Positions 13,080-25,132 of a stretch of 64,000 nt of DNA are shown here, piece by piece. Source of the stretch: Paramacrobiotus metropolitanus. Its lineage: Eukaryota > Tardigrada > Eutardigrada > Parachela > Macrobiotidae. Made by a program: the position numbers and the translations under genes. Below the pieces are notes generated by a model. That model saw nothing but the letters and a program-made list of their open reading frames with translations, did no database searches and was not told the origin of the DNA. Position 1 is the first letter of the stretch; every line of letters starts with the position of its first letter. The stretch spans positions 186,001-250,000 of the forward strand of contig NW_026570360.1 of NCBI RefSeq assembly GCF_019649055.1, read 5' to 3'.

Positions 13080-16000
13080 ATGTTTACGCTAATAGAACTC
13101 ATCGGTTTCGTGCTTTTTTTATTTATTATTGCTGCTACTGGTCAGTCTGGGGGAAATGATTCGGTAATGTGGAATATTCTGAATAAAAAGACATTGCACC
13201 TTCATCCGGCGGATGCTGCATGCGTCTCTCCCAAAACATATTGTCTTCCAAGCGATGCGCCAGCCGCTCCGGCAAGAAGCGATAATCCAGTGCAGCAGTG
13301 CCTTGTCGCAACATGTACACCAAAAGATATTTCAATTAGCGCTATCAACGACGAAAATTTGGGCAGTGTTTTTGTCACTCGCAGCTTGGACCGCCTGGAA
13401 CTAGTGGCCAATTTCAGTGGCATTAATTACGATGTAAGAGGAATCTACTATTGCAGTCAACAAATCGCAGCTGTATTGAGTGTATTATGATATAATACGC
13501 ATGAAATCCTTCGCTATACAGGTCTTCCACCTTCGGCTCGTCTTTTCTGGAAATCCTCCTGCAGCGATTGCCATTGAACGATTTACCGAAGGAGCCACAG
13601 CGTGGGTTTCATGGCAGTATTACGCCGTTGATTGCATGCGCTCCTTTGGCATTCAGCCCGATCAAAAGTTAGCAGCGGTCAATACAATACAATGCAGCAC
13701 CCTGCCGTGGTAAGGATTTTACGCTTGAAGTCATCATGAGATTACTGTTGAATATTGATGGTCCGACTGGTACTTTCCTAACTTTTTCCATTTTCAAAAT
13801 ATTGTAAATCGACAAAAAGGAATACTTAATGACATAAAAGCTCACAACAACCTAAGTATACCTCGCACGTACGGTGCAGCGTGCATTTATGGAGGTTGAA
13901 AAACACTACGTATACTGTAGGTAAAACCACTTTGCACCTATCCTTTAAAAAGGTCGCTTACAGGTCGCTTACATTTCAGTTTATTTTTTACAGTTTGTAT
14001 TGTTTCTTTTTACAATCTTGGTATTATAGTAAAAAGTAGAAAGTAAACATCTAATTATAGCGAGATGATTTAAACTATATCATTTAATTATAAAGGGCAC
14101 CAAATGGATCACACCGGCAGGATTCTGTGTATTGGAATGTCTTTCAAGGACGACCTGGTGCACCGGAGATTTCAAGAAATCCTGAACTGCAACAGTTCTT
14201 TAGCACAGTAGCTGTGCGTGTTACCTTAGAAGGACATCTCCTTCCTCTGCAGCCAGGCACTGTAGCAACCGGCACCGACTATGGATGGGACGTGTACCGA
14301 ATTGCCGAAGTTAGCATCTATGGACGGTAATTAAATTATGCAATTTTCTGGCGATTCCCTCTCATCATCTGCTTTGTATTTATTTGAAACTGCCGGTACG
14401 AATTACAGTGCGCTTTGAATTTTAACAGTTGTGGTGACAAATTCTACCGTTCCCTGAGCGATCCGACATCGTGTTTACCTTGCGAGTGTTCGTTACCCGG
14501 ATCGGTTAACGAAACCTGTCTCGCAACCGGGGCATGTTTTTGCAAAATTAATTACACCGGCACCAAGTGTTCCGCCTGCCGCGCGGGGTTCTTCGATGCC
14601 GCGCGTGGCTGTCTTCCCTGCAACTGTGCAGCGCTGGGATCGACGGCGGAAGTATGCGACAACCAGACCGGAATGTGTTTGTGCGTCGCTGGATTCGCTG
14701 GACAGCGATGCGATGAGTGTGAGCGGGGCAAATTTCTGACGGGACAACGCTGCGTGGAGTGCGGTTGCGTGTCGGCCGGAACGACACCCGAACAATGCAG
14801 TCGTAATGGGACGTGCTTATGCAAACGATTTGTTATAGGAACGACCTGCGATAAATGCTTGAATGGATTTGTAAATTTGACCTCCGCAAATCCGAACGGA
14901 TGTGTTTGTATGTATTACAAAATGCCGAACTAAAAAAATAGCAGTGTATCGAATTTTCTAGTTGTGACATAATTAACTGTTAAAGTGTATAAATTATTTG
15001 GTAGTACATGGATTGATTTTATTATAAAATGATTCTCGCTCATATTACGGCAATTTTACTTAAATCGTTCTAACTTCTACCTAAATTAAAGGTCATGTCC
15101 ATATAATTCTATAACGTGGCATGAAACTCTAATGATTTTGTAATTTCTACCAGAACTGGGTTTTTGTACGGTATTCCTTACATTTTTCTTCTTAAGACGA
15201 GTATGATGGAACGAATTGTATTTGTGCTTATCAACTGCTTAATTGTTATTTTGTCGAGCACAGAAAATAAAGTGCTTATAGTGCTATTATTGCAGTCTGC
15301 GTTGCAAAAACGGTAAAAACTAAAAATTATTGCTGCGTCTTTCTCAACTGAATTGTTTGTTGTTGTTGCAGTAGGAGAACCACTCTTGGGTTTTCCGGCA
15401 ACCCGTTTTCCGGTATTGGCGATGACAGATTTGGATTTTGATCATACCGTAGCCAGCCGTGCAGCACCGCTGTATCCCATTACGCTGGCACTGAACGGCG
15501 ATTCTGTTACCAATAACAGCACAATCGCTTCCGGAACAACGTTGTCTCTGAGCCAGACCTCATCCCACGGCGACGCTCTCTATCCCTGGCTGATCGCAAT
15601 TACTGTGCTCCTTATCATTGCCCTTATTATCCTGATAATACATTTTATCTTCTACATTCGACGGCGAAATGCACACAAAACATATTCACCGCGACAGATA
15701 CCGGAATTTTTATCCGCGGAAGCTAACGCCCATTTGGTAATGGTACCGCATTTAATGCTTAATTTTTAATTCGTGCTCTGCGAAGCGTTTAATATTGTGA
15801 TTTGAATTATCAACATTTCATTGCAACTGCAGCATCCTGATTATGCACGTCGGCATATCCCACCGAAAAATGCCAAACTTACCGGTTATTTTTATAATCC
15901 GGAATATCCAATTGGGTCACTGACACCCGGCGTGGACGAGTCTCGACACCGCGCTGTCGACGTTTTCAACCGGCAGCAAAATTTAGAGGAAGAGGATGAA

Positions 16001-16257
16001 GATCTAAATTACGTAGGACCAAATTTGAGAAGGCCTGATTTGGATTTATCCAGAGAGCCGGCAACGGTATGTGGAACTAGGATATAGTCGATTTCTTAGA
16101 TGGTTTTTGACGAGTAACAGTTTTCTTTTCATATGAATAGACAGGAACATTTCGTCCGCACACCTATCATCGATCTCCAATTCAAAGGCAAGATATTGCC
16201 ACAATATCCGGAGGAATTGTTAACCAAAACTTTAATCCTTCTGATTTGCACCATTGA
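13080..16257 (+). CDS. transmembrane laminin-N/netrin-like protein (LamNT - 3 LE - TM - cytoplasmic tail)
   Basis: Seven exons: 13080-13433, 13522-13709, 14096-14326, 14429-14907, 15372-15736, 15833-16066, 16141-16257, giving 655 residues. Residues 1-22 form a hydrophobic signal peptide. Exons 1-3 give a laminin N-terminal (domain VI) fold, with HLRLVFSGNPPAAIAIE, WQYYAVDCMRSFG, VRVTLEGH and the terminal YRIAEVSIYGRC that leads into EGF modules. Exon 4 codes three laminin-type EGF modules (CECSLPGSVNETC, CNCAALGSTAEVC, CGCVSAGTTPEQC). A Ser/Thr-rich stalk is followed by a transmembrane helix at about residues 490-513 (LIAITVLLIIALIILIIHF), a stop-transfer RRR, and a 140-residue cytoplasmic tail with an acidic EEEDEDLNY patch. 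Netrins are secreted and netrin-Gs are GPI-anchored, so the membrane-spanning layout is unusual. A cell-surface guidance or adhesion role is inferred. Confidence 0.85.
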
Positions 16258-16583
16258 TTTTTGTTGGTTTCTGATGTTTTAGCTTTTATGAATATTTCTT
16301 TCTGCCTAAATTTTTTATCAGTGATGAACGCAGCGTTCTGATTTATAGCAATGTGTAAATAAAAAGCGATTTCGTGAATGATTAAGGACAATCGTGCCTG
16401 GATTTCAGTAGTATTTTATATAATTTATTGCAGATCTGGAAACGTAAAGGCCACACAAAAATATTTTAGCTGCTTGCTTTGTTGTATAAAAATTTGGATC
16501 AGTTGTCCACAGAACATTAAACCAAAAACTGTAACAACAAAAAATAAGGAGTCTTTGTATTAGAGTTCAATAAATTATGGAAT
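16258..16583. terminator. convergent 3' region between netrin-like and Spaetzle-like genes
   Basis: 325 bp shared by two converging genes. An AATAAA on the plus strand near 16355 probably ends the netrin-like transcript. No coding sequence is supported. Confidence 0.45.
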
Positions 16584-19500
16584 TCAGTAGTGCTGAGCCG
16601 TTGGGCTGACGTATGACCCAGCCGTCGGTACCGGTGGCGGAGGTGGTGGATAATGGCTGCCGGTGTCTATTAGCCGACACTGGCATCCTCGCGGCACTTT
16701 CATTTCGTCCAAATGTAGGCCAAATTCCGGTGAGTAAACCATCATTTGCTGTAGGACGAATTCTTGTACGCACTGACTCTGAATCCTGCTGTCGACATAT
16801 TTACAGGTGCGATTCCTGATAATTACAATACAGTCGCATGGATTATTTTCAATTATTGTGCGTGAGTACATAAGTAATGCCATCTCCTCGCTCTTGTATA
16901 GAGCAAATAAATTCACATTCGCGATTGAAAATTCATTTACTACTCTTTTGAGCGAGGTGACAGTAATGCACAAAACATCCTTACGTATCGCAGGTGTCAC
17001 AATGTGCAGCTTGATACGCTTCCGGCAAGTGGACAATACATTTCCATTTATCATGCGCATTAAGCGCCCGATAAAGTTTTGCAGATGGATTGACATGGGA
17101 AACGCACATTTCCGTAGCATTACTAGCGGTGGGTGTCGGCTCAGCTGGTGCTGGCTCAGCAGCTTCGCCGGATGCTTGAGAAGCGGTATTGGCTAGAAAA
17201 ACACCAGTGGTTATTTAGCCTACTATCATTTCTTCAGTAACTTTGTTGCTAAATGTTGAAACATAATTTAGAGAACGTTACTTCGCAATCATTTAATACA
17301 CTGCGACAGCTAACTAAAATTAGAAGTCTACTTTTGTATTCGTAAACGGTATTTTTCGTATGCATACCGGTAAGGGAAGAGGAAGCGCTGACATGCTGTG
17401 CGTTTGTTTTCCATGTCACCATCGAGCGCAAAATCTGATACCTCTCCGGATAGGTCGTAATGTACGCATTAATTTCCGCTCTAAAATTAAGCAATGCCTA
17501 AAGAATACTTAAAAGTAGCAGCTTTAAAATCCATACATAGGATAGTCCGGATCCGTAAAGCAGTACGACAATCCTGATTGGGCGCAGGGTGGGGAAATAT
17601 AGCTGTCCAGTTGTGTAATTGCCACTTCATTATGCGAGATGGCTACGGAGCTGGAGCCCGTGTCGACTGTTGGCTGAGGCGGATACGCGGGAGCCGGTGC
17701 ATAAGGGTCGACGTGTGTGGACGGGATAAGAAGTGGAGAATTAGGCTGGGTCGGCTGCTGCTCAACCGGCGTAACGATAGTGGGGACTGGAGGCGGATAT
17801 GCTGGTGAATTTGGTTGAATAACGAGACCGGGTGGTTTACTGATGGAGACGATTACTTCTCCCAGTGCAGCTGGATAAGCATCTGCAACAAGCGACTTGT
17901 ATTTTCGTAATTAGAGCGTATCTAGTTAATATCGGAAGACCGAATAATTTGGCGCTTTGTTTTGACTTTAATTAAACGCAGTTGTCTCAAGTGTGAATCA
18001 TATCATCGTATAAAACTGTCATAAAATTTAAAAGCATCGCTTACTTAAAATCGAATATAAAGTGTACGAGCAGCAAATACAAACGTTAGCTAACTTCACG
18101 TATGGAAATAAAAAGTATATGTCAAAAAATTGTTACTAGTTATGCCACTCGAAAAACGGCGGGCATTCTCCGTATGTACGGAAATGGGCGATACATACGT
18201 TTTGCGGCAATTCTGGCCGGGACAGAGGGTTCTTGTGGGTAGTGTTTATTCTGCAGTTGAGATAAATGTACAGCTTGTAATTGGTTAGCAGCAGCGCCCG
18301 TATGTCCGGCATGTCCGTGTTTAATGTAACCCGGCGGCACCGGCAACATGGATCCCACCAACGGCGAGTGGAAGTCTGCAACGCGATATTTGGTGTGCGA
18401 CAGGGTATGCGCTGGGATAACAGTGGGAGTTATAATGCGATACACGGGTTGTTCAAGGTGATCACTCTTACTTGGTCCGTACGCGACCGAACTCATTCCC
18501 AGCGTGGCATGTTGAACGGGGTACACATTACTGGGTCCAGGTGGTGCTGGCAGCGTATACACACTGCCGAACTGCTTGCCGAGCAACCGCGACGGTGGAC
18601 TGAGATAAGAAAATCCGATTTTCCCCGGCGCTGGATGAATGGGAGCGGCAATGGCGGCCAACTGAATCTGTTGTGCATTGGTGACCTTTTCAATATGCGC
18701 TGGCGCTGCCGCAGGTATGTGCTTAGGTGGAGTAGATGGCGCTGCTACCGATGTGGAAATAATCTGCACTTGCTTCTCCACAACTGCGCCGGGTGTTGCG
18801 GGAGGCGCCGAAGCCGGCGAACCGGGCACGGCGACAATCTGTACTTGATTTAGCGAAGTGGCGTGATGATTAGCGGCAGCAACCGCAGGGGAAGCCGGAA
18901 CCGTAGGCGGATGAATTGACCCGGGAGCGTGGATATGTTTGGCAGCAATCTGTCGTTCCAGCAGCACAATGGGCTGAGCGGCCAACGGTGTCGGAGGCAC
19001 ACCCGGAGAGGCTATTGTCACAATCTGTAGCTGATTCTGTGAGGCGACGTTACTGGAAAAAGCGGCCGGTGCGGCAGGCTTTTCCGGGATTGATTTCGGA
19101 TGAGATGCCACACTGATGATTTGTTTCCCAATGACGACATTTTCTCCAGGTGGTAACCGATTAGGTTGCACTTTTGATACCGGGAGGGCGACTACCTGAA
19201 CGAGTTTTTCATTGACGATTCTCGCGGCGGCGACCGGTTGTTTGGGAGTCAATGGTGCAGACGGTGCCGCCACGGATACCAGCTGGACTTGGGAAATGCT
19301 GGTCTTTTCTTGATGGGATGTCAGTGGCGCACTGTACGGACTGGGAGCCTTTTTTCCACAGCAGACTGGAGCTTTGAGATGGGCTTTTTGATGGTAGGCG
19401 AACAAGTGCTTGTTGACCGCTGGAGAGGGACGGTGTTGCAGCTGACCAGCGAATGTTTGCACAGGTTCACCAATAACGACCAATGGAGGCAGCGCTGGTT

Positions 19501-19989
19501 CAGGAGGCGGAGCAATTGGCGTTTCCGCCGCTTCGGCTGAACCCGAGGATGAGCTTCCCGCTCCAGATTTTGCCGGTCGAGCTGCCGGTTTGACAAACAA
19601 ACGATATACAGTATGAAATGGCCTGATAACAATTATGATACGTAACGACATTTCTAACATTAAATTCAGTTAAATAATAATTATCGGAAACACTTACCAT
19701 TTACAGGATAGGGTGTATTTCCTGTATTGTTATTCCCGTTATTTTCCGACTCGTTTTCGTTCTCCCCGTCGTCGCCTTCTCCTTCGGCATCGTCGTTGCC
19801 GCCAAGCCTATGTCCGTGCAAATGCGTAGCTGACTGCCCGCCGGGTGGGTTGGACGCCGGCAGAGGATCGTCCGGCTGATTAGCCCGTGCGCGTTTACTC
19901 GGTTCGGGACTATCACTGCAAATACATCCGCAAATAACAAAAACCAGAATGACCCAACATCCCGCACACTGCTTTGAAGTGGGTAACAT
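16584..19989 (-). CDS. Spaetzle-like cystine-knot ligand with a long repetitive prodomain
   Basis: Proposed six exons: 19989-19698, 19581-18199, 17882-17537, 17480-17368, 17192-16985, 16815-16584, giving 857 residues with all phases matching. Residues 1-25 are a signal peptide. Residues 98-558 are Pro/Ala/Val-rich and built from diverged repeats with the core VQIV-x-VA-x-P (QVQLVSVAAPSAP, LQIVTIASPGVPP, QVQIVAVPGSPAS, QVQIISTSVAAPS, IQLAAIAAPIHP). Exon 3 has more Pro-rich sequence and then PPCAQSGLSYCFTDPDYP, the C-x-C-x-YP block that precedes Spaetzle domains. The C-terminal knot (about 741-829) has eight Cys and ends CVQEFVLQQ...KVPRGCQCRL, like the family's CKQ...FPSCCSC. Spaetzle proteins are secreted, cleaved and bind Toll receptors. 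If the exon 2 donor (GTATGT at 18198) is not used, a 577-residue form ends at a stop at 18140, so exon 2 could belong to a separate gene. Confidence 0.78.
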
Positions 19990-22555
19990 TTTTTCGATCT
20001 AAGTCGTGCTCAAATATATATGTTTCTTTCCGCAGTCAGTTTCTACGGTGTAGAAAAATTGGAGCAAACGATATGTGAGCAACACAATAATAAACTGTTT
20101 GGCTATACATTTGCGTTATATAGGTAAATTTGTGTCCTACTTTGACAGTTTAAAGTGTGGTCCACTTCAGTGGAAATTCAATTCCACCTCCACACAACGG
20201 GGTGTCCAGCAGTGATAAACAGGGGCTCGCGCCGGATGAATCAGCATCGGCAACTGTATCAACGGCATCTGCATCGAAATCTGCGCAAGATAGGTTTTGC
20301 GTAAGAATGCGCTTGTGATGGGGCTGAATGATCATGACACGAACAAGCTCAACAAGAGTTCCGACAACCGGCGTGTGTGTTGCGGAGGTCTCTTCCTGAA
20401 AGCAATTCGATGATCATGAGCAGCGGCAGCGCCGGTGACGAGTGCGCCAGCTGTTACAGCGATGCCGTATACGTGGGAATTCTGACAGAAACGGCCAAGT
20501 TCTAGTTCTCGCAAGACGTGTTCACCTGCATTTTGTTGACAAGACACATCCGGAGACAGAGACGCTCGTTAGGCGACTTTTTTCTCCTTACAATCAACCA
20601 AGTTTTGTAAACACGTATACATTTCAAAGGTTTTGTGAGTATTGTGCATAAGTTTTTCCATTTCACAAGGATTTACGGTTTCTACTGATTCAGTTCTAAG
20701 ATCCCTGCATTTGTTTGCCGTTAAAGTAAATACTGTCTAACAAAAATAAGAAACGATTTCTGTGAGAACCGTATAGATAAGTACATTATTAAATGTACTC
20801 TTAGCAATTAATAATCCCAATGGAAAATATTCTGGGCGGACGTCGGTGAAATTGCGAAATGGAAGCCTGGCCATGCCGGTGCAAACCGGCAGTACTTTGA
20901 GTACACCGGCAGTACAGTACTCTGCACGCACAACATCGTAGCCTGACTTTGATCCAAATACCGTTCTCAGTTCAAAAGTTAGAAAATACGTGTTTGGAAT
21001 TAAGTCAAACTTCAGTACTGTGGGAAATACCATGCATATACTTTACTGTGGGCATATGCAAATATAGATATTATAAAAAAAATATGTATACAATACGTAG
21101 GAAAACGGAGGGACTTAAAAATAAATTAATGATGCGTTAATGATGCGGGTGCAGTTTGCGTAATATACGGTAGCCTGTACGTACAATACGTACAAGTGAC
21201 ACAACTGATGCAGCTTAAATACGTTGAGAGTAACATGTTTTTTCGTTGCTGTGGCCCGGGAACAATTTTTTTTGCGTTCGGAACAGGGATGAACATTAAT
21301 TCCCACTCTGCACCGCTGCTATTGTGTAAAGAATTAGAGGTGCCCTTAATCGAACATTATCATTTCCGAAGTCTGACCGGCTAATGGCTGTTATAGAATT
21401 ATACGTATTAATTATATTATACTCAGCATTCTAGAAATTAATAGTATTCTTACCGGTATCTGTGACTTATAATTATTGTTTTAGTCAGACAAACGGACTA
21501 TACCATGCATTAGTGCTGCCAACAAATTTAACTGACGTTTATATCCCCGAAAGTGACAATCGAAGTGCGTTTCTGTAGATCAATGCATAGCCAGCATAGG
21601 TACTGTATATTATGGTCATGAAGAACTCAAAAGTAAATAATTCGTGATACAATACCTTGCAAATTGACTTTTCTCAGTACATAATCGTTACATTGACTCT
21701 TGGGATACCTGCATATGAAATAACCACAATTCCCTGAATGAACTATTCGGAGTGTTTGAACATCGCCGTTTACCTCAACATCAATATCGAATTAATCGCG
21801 GTGTCCTCCAATGGAGAACAACACTTGACGGCCTATTAAAGTGTAACCAACCACTAAACACCGCTGAATACTTTATTTAAGCGATATATCCAGTAACCGG
21901 AAGTCAATTAAACCAAGCAAGAGCGCCATTATTGCGGACGCAGGGCTCATATCCAGTATCAGTACTAGTACTGCGCGCTTAATCGATGAGCTCTTTCGAA
22001 GATCCAGTATAGCTGCTGATATTTGCACTGCTACACAGTGCTACATCAGTAGCTCTTCCCTAATTACCGTGTGAATTAAACGTCTAAACATCTAAACGTT
22101 AACGATAAATTCACTGCCTAGCCGCAAACGTAACCGTTTACTGTAGCATACAAACCAGGAATGAACAACGCGATACGTTTATTTGCACTGCTGAGTGCCA
22201 CCAACAACATGCAATGCATTCACATCACTATAATATTTATATTTAATTTACACACCATCAAATTAACCGGCGAAGAAAGACGAATATGATGGCATCAAAC
22301 AGCAGAAATAAAGATATCGGGTAAAAGAAAGATAACACAGTTAGTTGAGAGCTCGCAGGTCAACACGCTGTCCAATAAATGTTTGAACTCAAAATGCCAC
22401 TCAGCAAGGAAGATACAGGGCAAACCGTTAATAAAAACAGCCAAGTAATACTAAAATCAGTCAAAACAGATTAAAATCCACCGTAAATTCACCGATAACT
22501 CTTTAAACACGGGTTGTTCCACTTTTTACAGGTAGGCTATTCGCCCCAACATTGT
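19990..22555. other. intergenic region upstream of the Spaetzle-like gene
   Basis: About 2.6 kb. The part next to 19989 should hold the Spaetzle-like promoter or 5' UTR. On the minus strand at 20540-20156 a possible two-exon frame was seen (short exon ending in donor GTGAAC near 20524, acceptor TTTCAG near 20402, stop at 20156), about 89 residues, unrecognised. The remainder up to 22555 shows no gene; it lies downstream of the AdipoR gene. Confidence 0.35.
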
Positions 22556-25132
22556 TTAACTGACAAACCAAGAAGCTGTGTCCGAAATCTGCGGACATGC
22601 ACCAAGGGTAAACCGATGGTTGGCCATAAGCGAAATTCCATGATAATGCACAAAGGCGGCGATCACCACCAACACATGGAAGATCTGATGGCTTTGGAAC
22701 TGTAAAAGAAAGAAGTTGTCAGAAAAAGCAGGCAAAACACTTGTTAGGTCATTAGTCCAATACAAATGACTCCATCTAGCTCGTGACGCAATCTTACCCA
22801 AATGTCAAATCGACCAGGAAACCAGCGTTCAGGAACACGGCACGCATACAGTACCGCTCCCGAAACATAAAGGACGCCCATTAGGACTAAATAGATCATA
22901 GAGCCCTCGTGCACCGACCGAACCCACCCTTCAGAGGACACATAATGAATGGCCGGAATTACGCCGCTCAAGCCAAGGGCGACGAATACTCCTGTTAAAA
23001 AACCATAATCATGAAATTCTGGGTAAGGGTGGGGGAAAAATAGAAAAGCGAGATAGAACGAAGGGTACAGCTGTAAGCCTATGCGAAAAACGATGCGAAA
23101 AACGCTTGTAACGAGAACGACCATGAAAACGCTAATGATTATAAAGTCGCATAAACAAAATGAAACAAATGCATAAGAAAGACAATGCAAATAAATATGT
23201 ATGTAAGTGAGCATCTGTTATTGTATTCATACCAGACAGATTATGCTAACGAAAACATTAAATACGCATACGGTTGGTTTGCAATTCAAATATTTGAATG
23301 AGAAATTTTTATGCCCAATGATTATTCCGCACCAATGGAAAAGACCACTACGTCTTCCCGTCAAATTCAATTTTGTATTACGAGACTCACTGGATAAACA
23401 TTAAACTATTTATTCAAATCATTAATGTTTCACTAAGAAAATCAAACAAAAACACAGCGTCAGGAAAAGTCAACAGAACGAGAAGGAGAAAGATCACCCC
23501 TACAGCATTAATCAGTTACGTCGATCACGTTCTCGTCACTCCATTTGGCTTACCGGCACGCAAAGCTCGATAGGCGGGCTCGCTAAATTTATCCCACAGT
23601 GACACAACGATGGCGGTAATGGCTAGGACCGATATAACTCCAATATAAATATGCTTTGCCACTGAGCGACAATAAAATCCGAAGTGCAGCCAGGGTACAA
23701 ATGAGCCCAGAGTCAGAAGAGCAATCCCACAGTAATCCAACCTGCGAAAAAAATGTCTCCATCAGGCTAAACTCAGCCTAGACAATTTGAGCGACAGGTC
23801 AAATTCCAAAGTGCGAAAGGCAGCCATACATCAGCCGACACTACAGTGGTATGATAAAGACATCATAAAGTTATCACACTTGTCGAAACCGGAAGCATTG
23901 AGTTGCCGAATTAACCGAAAACTGGATTTACCCGTTATCAGTCTAAACTATCCATTTTGGCACTTACTTTGAGAAAAATTTACCGACGGACTGTGAGTGA
24001 CAATACACAGTGTGAAACAGAAAGGAGAACCCCAAACACAGGACCGCACCGGCGAAAAATGCGGAAAACATCCACTTTTCTGTCCAAGCAAAATTTTCAG
24101 CAGCCAGAAAGTAGGTAGCCACAGCTACGAAAGCTATGCAACCTGAAAACAATCAGTGTAAAAGCAGCCCAAGGCACAACAAAATAACCGCATACCAATC
24201 ATATGAGTCCAAATATTCACAGTTTCGGTGTGAATACGAAATATGGATTTGAAGCACTCTCTGAAAGACTGGATCTGAGGTCGATGTCCAAAGTGGAGAA
24301 AGTCGTTATCCTTGAGCCATTCGGGCAAATGGTGAAAATGTGTCTGTTTCCAGACATCAGTTATCACGCGCTGAATTATGCGCTGGGCTTTCTCACTCGT
24401 CTCAGAAAGAAACTCCATGCCAGCTGCCAAAGCGGCTTCTCCATCCGCCTTTAAAAAAAGAATTAATACTAAACAATGCCAAGCGATCACAAAGTAATAA
24501 AGATTCATTACTGGATATTTCCCAAACTCGCTCCCTGGACATATCAGATACACTGCGGTTTTGATATCGTTTGATATTAGTTTTACCCAGTATTCTACAG
24601 ACTCACAAAAATCGTAGTGTACTACGAACAAAACGTTCAATTAGAACCTAGATCTGCAAATATTAAACTGCTTAACATAATATTTCCAGTTGATTCATTA
24701 TAATATTGTTATGATATTCAGATGATTCATTTTTATTAGAAACAGATAAACCAATAAAAAAACATCGAAAGCACGTGAGCAATGTGGTTTCAGCATTCCA
24801 AACTGATGACTTACTCGCATTTCCTCAAATATTGAGGGATCGCTCGCTTCAGGGAGCGGGGGAAATTCCTTGGGATCAAGCAGTATCTCTTCCCCTTCCG
24901 CAGAATCGCATTCCAATCTGCTTCGTCTTCGAGCTGTCATCCTTTCACGCAAACCTTCTCGAGCAATCATTTCGCTGCTTTGTTTCAGCATTTGCTCCGA
25001 TTCATTTATATTCTCTTCATCATGTACCCCAGATAGCAAATGAGTTTGGCTATCAGTTTCGTTGCTGCTGATAGGATCGTCGACACTTTCCATTTCGTTT
25101 TCGATGGCAGACGGATCAAGATAATCGACCAT
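22556..25132 (-). CDS. adiponectin receptor-like protein (PAQR family), paralogue A
   Basis: Six coding exons: 25132-24815, 24448-24196, 24142-23968, 23741-23554, 22991-22798, 22699-22556, giving 423 residues. After an acidic cytoplasmic N-terminus come WLKDNDFLHFGHRPQIQSF and SIFRIHTETVNIWTHM, the AdipoR signature. Seven membrane helices follow. The zinc site is complete: S and H in FSFLFHTVYCH, D in KLDYCGIALL, and two His in FQSHQIFHVLVV. AdipoRs have the N-terminus inside and carry an intramembrane ceramidase-like activity that tunes lipid metabolism and membrane fluidity. The downstream neighbour at 26669-28883 is a paralogue with the same intron positions, so the pair arose by tandem duplication. 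The acceptor of exon 2 is TTTAAAG rather than a typical CAG. Confidence 0.92.

Noticed and set aside
18281-18853. 190-codon plus-strand ORF
   Set aside because: Antisense shadow of the Pro/Ala-rich exon of the Spaetzle-like gene.
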